Shown here one piece after another: positions 1-9,204 of a stretch of DNA of 64,000 nucleotides. How positions within the stretch are numbered: the stretch's first letter is position 1; each line of letters opens with the position of its first letter. Below the pieces are notes generated by a model. The model made no database searches. It saw only the letters and a program-made list of their open reading frames with translations, and was not told the DNA's origin. A program made the translations under genes and the position numbers. Source of the stretch: Nepenthes gracilis (taxonomy: Eukaryota > Streptophyta > Magnoliopsida > Caryophyllales > Nepenthaceae); NCBI GenBank assembly GCA_033239525.1, contig BSYO01000033.1:12620901-12684900 (forward strand), written 5' to 3'.

Positions 1-225
1 CTTCTGATGCTTGATGCCGTGGAAGTATGTGCTATCACCGGTGTCAGTCACATCCACCTGTTCATCTGGCATATTAAATGCACTAGGAATCGCGAGGTGC
101 TGCACCATGATTATTTGCCTTGGAAACGCGGGAAGCTTCAGGGATTCACTACGTGGAGGGCACCCATTGGCTCTGTCCTGGAGCTCTTCGCCTTCCAAAA
201 CGTCACCGTTTTCGAGGGAACTCAA

Positions 226-236
226 TCTATTTAAAC
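226..236 (+). promoter_or_regulatory. TATA-like box before the small antisense gene
   Basis: TCTATTTAAAC lies about 110 bases before the ATG at 344, in a pyrimidine-rich leader. It shares the CTATTTAA core with the boxes at 1383-1391 and 63942-63951, which also precede plus-strand genes in elements whose pol runs on the minus strand. Function is inferred. Confidence 0.45.
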
Positions 237-343
237 GCGCAAACTTCCTCCAACGTAGCGTGCTCTACTGCTTCCTTAACGGTGTGAAGCTTTGTGTCAC
301 TTGAGATCCTTCCCCCTTTCGTCTGCTTTTCGTTGTGATTTCG

Positions 344-727
344 ATGGAGGAGTTGTCCTCGTCGTTTGGATCAGGACCTTCTTCCGGAGAGCCCGAGACT
401 GGGACTCATGCTTCTAGGATCCCGGCTGTGGCTGTATCGGAGGGATATCATTCAGAGGCTGCTGTTGTGGGCCCTATGCAATTTCCGAGGGTGCCTCCAG
501 GCTTTGAGAGGGAGGAGAGGTCTACCTCCTCGCGGGAGCGCGGTCTAGGGAGGGTAGATCTCTTGCTTCGACAAGTGGCGAGAGCTGTCAAAGGCGTCGA
601 AGCCTGGGTGCAAGTTGCGATTGCACAGATAGAGCAATTGAGGGCCCGCGTAGCACACTTTGAGGAAGTGTGGGCGGAATCGGAGGTGAGGGCATCAAGG
701 CTTGCTAGTGCCAACATAGGGGCTTGA
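344..727 (+). CDS. Small antisense accessory ORF of element 1 (coiled-coil, unknown function)
   Basis: An open frame of 127 codons lies on the strand opposite gag-pol, between the outer end of the element and the larger antisense gene. An upstream GTG at 335 is in frame, but the ATG at 344 follows a pyrimidine-rich leader and is the better start. The first half is Ser/Gly/Pro/Glu-rich. The second half (about residues 60-125) is a charged, leucine-bearing helix likely to form a coiled coil. Past the TGA at 725-727 the same frame resumes with a similar helix (ALQEEHERLRRQL), so the stop may be a mutation. I do not recognise the family. The TATA box at 226-236 and the similar position of a short ORF in element 4 argue for a real gene. 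Confidence 0.45.
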   Translation: MEELSSSFGSGPSSGEPETGTHASRIPAVAVSEGYHSEAAVVGPMQFPRVPPGFEREERSTSSRERGLGRVDLLLRQVARAVKGVEAWVQVAIAQIEQLRARVAHFEEVWAESEVRASRLASANIGA

Positions 728-1361
728 GCCCACATATTGGCTCTCCAGGAAGAGCATGAGCGGCTGCGGCGACAGTTGGGATGGAGGTCGCGGGGATGGG
801 GACTGAGTTGAGGTTGAGGTTCATGCGGGAGGAAGTTAGCCTGCACTAGAAAGGGACTTCCAAGACGGCCTCCGTCTCAGCCGGAGACTAGTCTAGCTGG
901 AGGACCTAAACTTCCACATCAGCGACCTAGACTTTCGAAACTCTAGCGCCCTGACACACGCGGACTTGATGGAGTATCCGGTACCAGGTTCCTCTGCAGC
1001 ATATAAGGGACATTAAATGTATTATGTGGCTGCAAGCTGCTGTAAAAGAGTCATTAATGAATATTATAATGACATTTAACACTTAGTTGTGCCGTTTTAT
1101 TTTCCACGGTTTGTTGCAGTCGAATGGTTCGCTTTCTTCTTTGCGTGGCCGTTTTGGAAGTCTCGTTGCTATCTTTCCCGACGATTGAAATTCCAGCATT
1201 TAATGCGGGTGTGACAGCAAGGATTTCGTCAGGCGGATGAGGTGATATTGATCTATGGTCTGACAAACGGTCATGATTGCTGCCTGCTTTGGGGACCCAC
1301 GACGTTCCTACGGGGCAGGCACACGGCCTGGTCACTCTGCGGAGGCATCATTTGGGTTTTC
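728..1361 (+). other. Spacer between the two antisense genes of element 1
   Basis: It holds the read-through tail of the small gene to about 850, then an AT-richer stretch near 1010-1080 that could be its 3' end, then the upstream region of the larger antisense gene. No further coding signal is seen. Confidence 0.4.
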
Positions 1362-1391
1362 CACGTGCTAGCACCTCATTGCCTATTTAAG
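1362..1391 (+). promoter_or_regulatory. Promoter of the large antisense gene: G-box plus TATA box
   Basis: CACGTG (1362-1367) is a G-box core. CTATTTAAG (1383-1391) is a TATA-like box about 70-80 bases before the ATG at 1463, leaving a leader of roughly 50 bases. The context ATTGCCTATTTAAG recurs before the same gene in element 3 (as ATTGCCCTTTAAG) and near the right edge in element 4 (CTTGCCTATTTAAAG). Confidence 0.6.
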
Positions 1392-1462
1392 TCAGGCTTC
1401 TGCGAAATTTCTCTTGCCTGTTTCCTTGCATTGAAAACTTCCAACTCATCCCACAGAGAGAG

Positions 1463-3405
1463 ATGGCGAAGAAGAGAGAGTCTCCTTCTTCCTCGCGAAC
1501 TTCTAGGGTGAGTTGGCATGGGGTCGACAACACTGGGTCTGTGTTGACGACCAGCGCCATTGCCACTTTGATGGTGGATTATGGGATCCCCAATGACTGG
1601 GGTTATTGTGCTCCTAGCTCTGCGGGTAGAGCTAACGCTCCACCAGATGGCTTCATCACAGTCTATGAGCATCATCTGAGAGGGGGGCTTCGTTACCCCA
1701 TGACATGCACTCTGTACGCATTGATGGAGGCATTGAGCATTTCTGTGGCGAGGTTTCACCCTAATGCCCTCTATTATCTAGTCTCGTTGTGCATCTTTTC
1801 CCACCTCCATACCGACACTTTCAACGCCAAGGCGGCGAGGTTAATCTTTCGCTTCACGGAGTTGGAGGATTGGGTCTCCATGTCTCTGATTACTGGCTTC
1901 CGTTTTTGGGGGACCAACCCCGATTCGGTGAAGAACTGGAAGAATCAATTTTTTTTGTTGCAGGAGCCCCCCGACTCTGAACTTCCGCGCGAGTGGGGCT
2001 CGATTTCAGAGTACTTCCACGGGAAGGTGTTGTCGAGTGATGCTAAGGATATGGCGGAGTTGGTTGTCACCATCGACTCTCTGATGGCGAAGTTCTCCAT
2101 TTAGGGCTACTTCTTGACATCTGCACTTTTGAGGCCGCTAGGTGGGGGCCTTCGTTGGGCTGGCTTGCTACCAGTCCTGCAAAGGAGCCCGGGGATGTCG
2201 TGATTCCCCCACCGTTCGGAGGGGACGCAGAGGAGAGCTGCTCGTTGCTTGAGTCATCTTCAGATGAGGAGGAGATAGAGGCTCCTCTGAAGAGGTTGAG
2301 GGAAGCTAGAGGTACCTTCACGCGGTGGTCGCAGAGGTTGGCTGCTAGTTCAGCCACACGAGTCCGGGCCCCAGTCCTGGAGGTGACATGGAGTGCTGGG
2401 CTTCAGGAGGACGCCAATGAACCCGTACCGATTCCTGCTGTGGCATCAGCTGACTATGGCGTTCCTGTAGTGGGGCTTTATTCTGGTGAGGAGTCTTCCA
2501 TGAATTCCTTCATTGACCTGGAGCCACCAGAGTTGGTCCTGGAGGGTGTTCCAGCCACAGCGGGTGACGCATTAGTCTCTGGTGACTCGAAGGAAGTATG
2601 CGTGCCAGTGCCAGCACCAGAGCCAGAGGGATCTTCGGAGCCGGCTAGGATCTTTGTCGAGCCGACTTTAGAGGGGATGATCCGGGAGGAAGTTCCCATG
2701 GCATTGGAGGTGGAAGCCGTATTGGAGGTCGGCCCGCTGGGTGCTGAGACGACCGTGGGAGGGATGGCTCCGAAGCCGGAGCCCCCGAGTGTTCCTTTGC
2801 CTTCCGTGCTTCCGAACCATCCAAGCCCCACAGGAGTTACGACTGAACACGGGGAGCCCCTGGGCCCATCCACGTCAGGAGATTTAGCATGTCTTCCGAA
2901 CGTAGCCTCCACTTAGGTATAATTGCTTTGAGCTGATCGCTCTTCGGCGGTCATGACCGTTGGAAATTTTCTGACCTCCTTATTTTCCATGCAGATTCCT
3001 GAGGGTCCCAACTCTCTTGACAAGTTAGCCGTTCAACTGCATGGGAGCCTTCATCGCGAGCTGCACGTTATTCAGCGTATGAGAGACAAAGTCACTTCCC
3101 TCCAAGAGGAGAGCGAGCAGGAGCAGGAGGAAATTAGGTTCTTGAAGGAGGAGAATGGGCAACGTGCGTTGGAGGCTATGTGCCTGCAGCAGGAGGTTGA
3201 GCAGTTGAGAGAGGTGGTCACCATCCTCGAGGATGACAATTCACACTTGTCCAAGGATCTAAGAGGTCGGCTTACTCTGTCGGAGGTGGATCTCGTACTA
3301 GAGACTCGGTTCTGGGATGGCATTCGCTTGTGCCGTAGGATTGCTTCTCTTGTGGTTCCCGATGTTTCGGAAGGCGTCTTTCACCCAGGCAACTCTGGGA
3401 TCTAG
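1463..3405 (+). pseudogene. Large antisense accessory gene of element 1: Transposase_28-like, coiled-coil C-terminus, two exons
   Basis: The gene lies opposite gag-pol between integrase and the missing 3' LTR. Exon 1 (1463-2916) starts MAKKRESPSSS and has the domain of the Pfam 'putative gypsy type transposon' family, with landmarks PPDGFITVYEHHLRGGLR (about residues 60-77) and a later WKNQFF. An acidic, Pro/Glu-rich linker follows. Exon 2 (2995-3405) is a long Glu/Gln-rich coiled coil ending in a WDGIRLCRRIASLVVPD motif. Two breaks are visible: a one-base frameshift near 2100 in a short T run, and a TAG exactly at the splice donor (2914-2916) where element 3 has CAG. The intron is phase 0. 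The function of the family is not established, and the transposase name comes from Pfam rather than biochemistry. A promoter lies at 1362-1391 and a 3' end near 3520. Confidence 0.75.
2917..2994 (+). other. Intron of the large antisense gene (78 bp)
   Basis: It begins GTATAATTGC and ends TTCCATGCAG. The flanking frames join in phase 0. Element 3 has a 66-bp intron at the equivalent place (24275-24340), which strongly supports genuine splicing. Confidence 0.7.
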
Positions 3406-3504
3406 GACAAGTCTCGCCTGAGGAATTTCCTTAAGGAGACTGGTCCGTCAGATCCTCTGCAATAGTTTTACTTGTAGACATTGCTTTCTTCTTTTTCCTT
3501 TGTT

Positions 3505-3556
3505 CGCACCTTGTATAAATCAATGAAAAGCAGCACTTTTTTTTTTTTTTTTTTTT
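3505..3556 (+). terminator. Probable 3' end / poly(A) region of the large antisense gene
   Basis: About 110 bases after the stop is an A-rich signal-like stretch (TATAAATCAATGAAAAG), followed by a run of 20 T residues at 3537-3556. No perfect AATAAA is present. Element 3 has AATAAA at the matching place (24954-24959). Confidence 0.4.
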
Positions 3557-4096
3557 GTATACAATGCCTTCCATGTGATTTGTGAGATTGCATCTCATGT
3601 TTTACTGCTAAGCTTGTGAAGCTATGTCGGCAAGGCCCTAATCCAGCGCCTTCTTGCGCTGTACTCATCTTTTTTCAGAGGATGTCATTGCATCTCGCGC
3701 ATTTAATGGGAAGCTCGATCCAGTAAAGTGGATATCGTCGCAAATCCCGTGGAGCTGTGCTAAGGGCCAGCTGGGTTTTTACGGCATAGCAGCTGGACTC
3801 TAGGTTTGAGCCTTTTCTTATGCGGTATCCGCATTAGGTGCGTGGCCCCTGCTCAAGGCGTCATTGCCACCATGTGCAAGGTCCTAACCCACAACCATTG
3901 TAGACTGATGTGCTCTCTTCTTCGTGAGAAGGTCGCCGCTCGCCTGCGATTCTTGGCCCCTAAGGTTTTGATGGCCATAACTTGGGAAGCTTAAAAAATC
4001 GCCAGGCTTGACGTTTTGATTGTCTCGATCATCTGGTTCGGAACCATGATTCTCTAGGCAGCACGGCCACTACGGCGAGAGCCGAAGCTTGGTGGT

Positions 4097-4307
4097 GACC
4101 GTTTTCGGGTCACTTGGTAGGTGGCCAAGGTAGCGGGCTGCTTGGGACCCTTTTGACATGGAGTCAAAGTCCAGATGTGGCCGCTTTTGGGCTACATGAC
4201 GCATGGTCGAGGTTTTGAGGAGGTCGCTCACGGGCCGCTTGGCACGATGCCAAGCCTCGTTTTACGGACGAACGATAGTCCTTTCGACTTAGGGGCAGTC
4301 TAGGTCG
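4097..4307. repeat. Degenerate repeats and conserved box between convergent antisense and pol genes, element 1
   Basis: Units resembling GACCG-n-CGGGTCACTTGG recur around 4097, 4132, 4178 and 4222. They are followed at 4285-4307 by CGACTTAGGGGCAGTC and TAGGTCG, an imperfect inverted repeat. The same unit and box occur at 25318-25557 (element 3) and, inverted, at 17229-17420 (element 2). The stretch 3557-4096 holds nothing else I recognise. Confidence 0.5.
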
Positions 4308-4456
4308 TTATGTTTTTGGGATGTCATGCATGCCAACACTCACATGAATGGTAATACAGGTTAACAGAAATGATTAATATTATTAGATAAATACTCAATG
4401 TATGTACAAGCACTCTTCATGATGCACGTGTATGCCTTACCTGGGGCTGCGTTACG

Positions 4457-5600
4457 CTACTGGTAGTATTTCCTTAGGTTGGTGGCGTTCCAGGTCCGAT
4501 GGACCAGTTTGCTGTTCTGGGTGCGTAGTTTGTACGCTCCACTCCGGAGGATTGTAGAGACGAGGAATGGGCCTTCCTATCCATGGGAGAGTTTGCTCCT
4601 ACTGGCGGCCTTTTCCACGGCCTCTACACTTCGGAGGGCCATATCTCCAACAGTGATACGCTGTTGATAGGCTGTGGTCCACTGGTGGGCTACATCTCGA
4701 ACTTCTGGGAGCAGGTCAAGGCATTATCTAAGTCTCTGATAGTTCATGGTTGGATCGAAATATTCAACCTGCAGGCAGGGTAATCCCGCTTCAACGGGGA
4801 CTACAACTTCAGCTCTGTAATAGAGACTAAAGGGCGTCTCTCTCATTGGTTCCCGCGGGGTTGTCCGATATGACCAGAGTACGAAAGGTAGCTCATCAAC
4901 CCACGAGGCCCCTGCGTCCTCTAGTTTGGTCTTCAGCCCGTGTAGCAACGTGCGGTTGATGACCTTAACCTGCCCATTGGCTTGAGGATATGCCACGGAC
5001 GTATGAACCAGCTTGATGTGTAGGCTTGTGCAATACTTTGTGAACTGTTTGCCGGTGAACTAGGTCCCATTGTCGGTCACTGTGACCACGGGAATCCTAA
5101 AGCGGAAGACGATGTTTTGGTAGAGGAATTCCATTGCATTCTACTCGGTGATCCGAGCCAGAGGGACTACTTCTACCCACTTGGTGAAATAGTCGATGCT
5201 GACGATGAGGAACTTCCTTTGCCTGGAAGCCAGGGGTAGCGGTTCGAGGATGTCTAGCCCTCATTGTGCAAACGGCCACGGGGACTGAAGGCTGTGCAAC
5301 TCCGTGTGCGGGAGGCGCGTCACAGATCGTGGACTTGACAACTTTTGCATTTCCTGACAAATTCCATAGCATCTCGCTTCATGGTTGGCCAAAAGAGACC
5401 TTGTCGCACGATCTTAAATGTGAGGTTTTTTCCTCCTCCGATATGCGAGTTGCATACGCCGAAGTGGACTTCACTTTGAGAGCATACTCGGCCTCTTTGG
5501 TGGTCAGGCATTTCAGGTAAGGGGTAGAATATCCCTGCCTATATAACCTCTAGTCGAGGATCGCGTACCAGCCTGCTGTCTTCTTGATTCGTTTGGCATT
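4457..5600 (-). pseudogene. Integrase of element 1 (degenerate)
   Basis: Read right to left, the zinc-binding HHCC domain is intact (HIGGGKNLTF at 5420-5445, then KCKSCQVH near 5325). The core follows, with the first Asp in LDIL and the second in TDNGT, but the glutamate region reads ANGQVKVINR where the family has E at the K, so the catalytic Glu is lost. The C-terminal part includes GAYKLRTQNS and ends RKYYQ with a TAG at 4457-4459. Several frameshifts separate these pieces, so there is no continuous frame. In the living family integrase joins the new cDNA to host DNA in the nucleus. Confidence 0.8.
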
Positions 5601-5879
5601 ATCGGCATTTTTGGACAGAGTTTCGTCGGTTAGATACCTTTTGTACAGAGCCATCCAGTTGTTACCCTCATCAATTTACAACACTTCTTGTTCCAAGGAG
5701 TCAACACTGGGCACGGCCATAGTCTCCCGTGGTTCCCTAGCGTACTGCTCCGGGGATCTTGCGACTGCATCCCTCGCCATTCGGTTAGCTTTCCAATTAT
5801 CGGCTCTAGGGACGTGTTTAATAAGGAAGCGATTGAATCCCTAGATCAGAATCTTTTCCTTTGCCAGGTATCTCACGAG

Positions 5880-6700
5880 CTAAGGGTTCAACGCTTTGAA
5901 GGTTCCCTGGATTTGGTTGACCACGAGCTCCGAGTCGCTATGCATGACCAGCGATTTTACGGAACACTCCTTAGCCAGACGAAGTCTTGTGAGAAGGGCC
6001 TCGTACTCTGCCACGTTATTGGTAGCGGGAAAGGTCAGCGCGACAGAGTACGTAATCTCTGTGCCGTCCAGTGTCTTTAGCACGACTCTAGCTCCGCTAC
6101 CTACTTGAGTGGACGATCTGTCCATATTTAGGGTCCATGTCGGGATGCTGAGATCGCCTATGCTTCCCGGGTTGCAAGGGTCATTTAGAGCCGTGGTCAC
6201 CACCTCGACGATGAAGTCCGCTAGGGCCTGACCCTTGAGGGCCGACCGATGTTGAAACTCTATGTCGAACTCTCTCAACTCTATAGCCCACTTGGCCAAT
6301 CATCTGGAGGTCTCTGGTTTTTGTAGGATTGACTTCAGAGGTTGATCCGTTAGAACAATGATTCGGTGGGCTTGGAAGTAGGGCCGCAGCTTCCGCGCTG
6401 AATAGATAAGTGTCAGCACGATCCTTTTGGTGTGCGGATAGCGGGCCTCTACGTCTGTCAGTACCTGATTTACGTAGTACATTGGCTGCTACGCTCCCTC
6501 ATGTTCTCTGACTAGCACGGAGCTAGGGCAGTGTTTGACGTAGCCAAGTAAAGGTATAGGTCCTCCCCCGTGTATGGTGAGTTAGGATAGGCGGGTTGAT
6601 GAGGTATGTTTTTAGCTCTTTGAAGGCTTCCTCACATTCCTTGGTCCACCGAAATTCAGACGATTTCGTTCCCCTAATCGCGAGAGGGCCGCCAGTCATC
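5880..6700 (-). pseudogene. RNase H and second (archaeal-type) RNase H of element 1
   Basis: The part at 6300-6482 (YYVNQVLTDVEARY, then LTDQPLKSIL) is the retroviral-type RNase H tail. After one in-frame stop, 5880-6299 continues as the extra RNase H of Tat elements: MDRSST (Asp kept, the usual Gly replaced by Arg), NNVAEYEALL (Glu) and HSDSELVVNQ (Asp). These domains remove the RNA strand during reverse transcription. The second domain is the best-preserved copy in the window and is the main evidence for the Tat assignment. Confidence 0.8.
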
Positions 6701-6710
6701 CTGTGAGTTT

Positions 6711-8255
6711 CTATACTTTCTTCACCATTTGCGGAGGATTCATGTTGAGGATGGCCTTGATCTTTTCAGAGTTTGCTTCTATGCCACGCTGTGACACGAT
6801 GAAACCCAGGAACTTTCCGGAGATCACCCCGAAGGCGCATTTGGCTGGGTTGAGTTTCAGCCCATGCGCCCACAGGACCTGGAAGGCCTCCTCTAGGTCG
6901 CGGATGTGGTTGCCGGCAACCCTGCTTTTTACAAGCATGTCGTCGACGTACACCTCCACATTCTTCCCGATTTGAGCTTTAAATATCTTGTTCACCAGGG
7001 GCTGATAGGTTGCCCCGACATTCTTGAGTCCGAAGGGCATTACCTTGTAGCAGTACGTCCCCTGGTCGATCATGAAGGAGGTATGCTTCTCGTCATCCGA
7101 GTGCATTCGGATCTGATTGTAACTAGAGTAGGCGTCCATGAAGCGTAGGAGCTCATACCCGGATGAGGAGTCTACCAGCTGATTCATCCGGGGGAGAGGG
7201 AAGCTGTTTTTAAGGCAAGCCTTGTTCACATCGGCGAAGTCCACGCACATTTGCCATTTGTCGTTACTCTTTTTCACCAGTATGACGTTGGATAGCTAGT
7301 TCGAATATTGGACCTCTCGAATGAATCCGGCGTCCAGGAATCTTTTTACCTTCTCCCTCCCGTTGGAGGCGAACTGGTTTAGGAAGCAGTTAGCAAGCTT
7401 ATTGAAGGAGCAGATGGAATTTGGCAGGAGGCTATGAAACCAAAGCAGTGCGTCCCCACTGAGGGTGACGGGGAAGCACTGGCATATCATGGCCCCACTC
7501 GCCCCCTGAAGTGACAAGTGGGTACAGAAGCAGTTAAGATGATCCATCGGGTCCTTGCTCCCGTTGTAACCTTCTAGCACGGGCATCTTGAATTTGCGAG
7601 GGAGCGGCTGAGTCCGCAGATCCATGGCAAAGGGTGACCTTCGCAGGTCAGCAGAGGATCGTACGGGTCTCTCCTTGTGCAGGAGATCCCACAGTACTTT
7701 GATCTTCTCTTCAATTGGCAGGTCGGACGCCCTTCTTCGCGTGTTAATGATGTCGCAGAGTTCCGTGTGGTCTTGCTGGCGTGGTTGGATTTGTTGGTTG
7801 TGGCGGATTCCCGCGCGGAGTGGCCGCTCACTATCGGAGTTTGCGGCGGTTGGCCTCCCTTGGTTGCGAGAGTTATTGGGGTTACGTCGCTCAGGGCTAT
7901 CTCCCCCTCCGTCCCGGCTGGGATGGCTCTCGGCCACAGATTGGACCCTACTGCCAGAGGCCGTCTAGACCCCGGCATCGTCAGGCCGATTTGATCTTCT
8001 CCTAAGTGTTGCGGAGCTACGCCTTCCTTGCTTGGAGGAGGATGCCTGGGATGCCGGGGGGACAGCCCCGACCCACGGGGTTCCCATCCGGTTGCAGAGA
8101 GCCTAGATAACCAGCCTCATATCACCTATGTCTGCGGCTAGGTGGTGGACATCAGGCTCTGGATGGATGTTCGCGTGGCTACCCATTGAGGGGTCTTCAC
8201 TTCAAGCGGCAGCATCTCTCGCTGGGGCACTGTCATGTGCCCTGGTGTTCATCAT
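6711..8255 (-). pseudogene. Gag joined directly to reverse transcriptase, element 1 (internal deletion)
   Basis: The frame begins near 8255 with MMNTRAHDSAPARD. After early stops it is open from about 7937. The Gag core is recognisable by DPMDHLNCFCTHLSLQG, GDALLWFHSLLPNS and FLNQFAS. Right after this (about 7355-7365) the same frame passes into the RT sequence KRFLDAGFIREVQ. The Gag zinc knuckle, protease and start of RT, about 1.6 kb in element 2, are missing. One stop (7296-7298, replacing a conserved Trp) separates this from the rest of RT, which keeps VKKSNDKWQMCVDF and an intact YVDD at 6939-6950. No protease remains, so the copy could not process its own polyprotein. Confidence 0.85.
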
Positions 8256-8310
8256 TTTTTTGTTTAAGAATGAGGGTGAGAAGGAGACGTTAGGCTTCTT
8301 GTGTCGTTCC

Positions 8311-8325
8311 CATAGACGGCGCCAA
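8311..8325 (-). other. Primer binding site, element 1
   Basis: On the minus strand TTGGCGCCGTCTATG follows the LTR end directly. TGGCGCCGT is complementary to the 3' end expected of plant tRNA-Asp (inferred from memory of that tRNA). Confidence 0.75.
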
Positions 8326-9204
8326 TGTTGCATCCTGGGTTTCCAGTTGTCGTACGAATTAGGGAGCCTTCGAATTTCTCGTCATCTGAGGTGATCATGA
8401 GCGGGTTCGGTCTTCGTCTCTGTGAACTTGGGCCATACACAACACAACTAACAAACGAGAGGTTAGGGATCCGATAGGATTTCTCCCACCAAGGATGCTC
8501 CGACGTTCAAGTCAACAGAATCCCGTAATAAACGGAAATGGGGCGCACGCTTAGAGGTGCACAGAAATGTGCTTGAATGTGTGGGAAGTGCGTGAATGCT
8601 TATGTGGGAGAGCAATGAGCGGGTGGTAGGAGGCCTGGCTCCCTGTATGCACCACGATGGGTGGCTGACTTCCTACCGCCTGAGAAAGCTAAGGAGTTTT
8701 GATATGGAAGATAGCTGTGGAGTTTAAGGTTATTGACGCTGGGTCGATTATACAGGATTCGATCCCCTTCTTCGTAGAAGAAGGGCTTTATAGGCCCTCT
8801 GGTGAGGGGCTTTGGGCGCGAGAACCCCTGTTGCAAGGGTTCGTTGGCCGCTAATTGCTGTTGGCAATTGTCGTCATGTCGGTTGTCATCTAGTGGCAGC
8901 AGGTAAGTTGCTAGGCAGTGCTGGCCACGCTTGGTCTCCCCCTTGAGCTGGGCTTGGCGAGACGACTGTGGGTGGCCGCCTGAGCCGCTGTTGGCAGTGC
9001 TGACCATTTTTCCATTGGCTAGCTTCTCCTGCATTGCCACCGTTCCCTGGCAGCTATATTAATGAGTTGCAGGTGACGTCCATTGGCTGCTGATCATGGG
9101 CTACCACATAGGTCGCCCAGCAACAATGGGCCTTAACGGCCCATCAGGCAGCCGTTCTGTGGGTTGGCTTCGAATCTTTTTGGGCCTTTGTCCCATGCCC
9201 AACA
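8326..9204 (-). repeat. 5' LTR of element 1 (879 bp)
   Basis: It is bounded by TGTTGCATCC at 8326 and GCCCAACA at 9204, so on the minus strand it starts TGTTGGGC and ends ATGCAACA, directly before the primer site. A TATA box (TATAAAG, minus strand) lies at 8786-8792. The stretch near 8495 (CTCCGACGTTCAAGTCAA) matches a conserved part of the other Tat-like LTRs in this window. Confidence 0.8.

Larger units (their letters stand above)
1..9204 (-). mobile_element. Element 1: Tat-like Ty3/gypsy LTR retrotransposon, left end outside window
   Basis: Read on the minus strand, the order is 5' LTR (8326-9204), tRNA-type primer site (8311-8325), Gag, reverse transcriptase, RNase H, a second archaeal-type RNase H and integrase, ending with a KYYQ-stop tail at 4457. 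Two plus-strand genes lie beyond integrase (344-3405). No sequence resembling the 8326-9204 LTR appears at the left, so the 3' LTR should lie outside the window. The double RNase H is the known hallmark of the plant Tat lineage (Ogre, Retand, Grande and relatives). The element is dead: Gag is joined to RT by a deletion, the integrase glutamate is lysine, and there are stops and frameshifts. Confidence 0.85.

Noticed and set aside
8311..8325. tRNA gene remnants at TGGCGCC sequences (also 33668)
   Set aside because: These are primer binding sites complementary to a tRNA end. No cloverleaf or internal promoter boxes are nearby.
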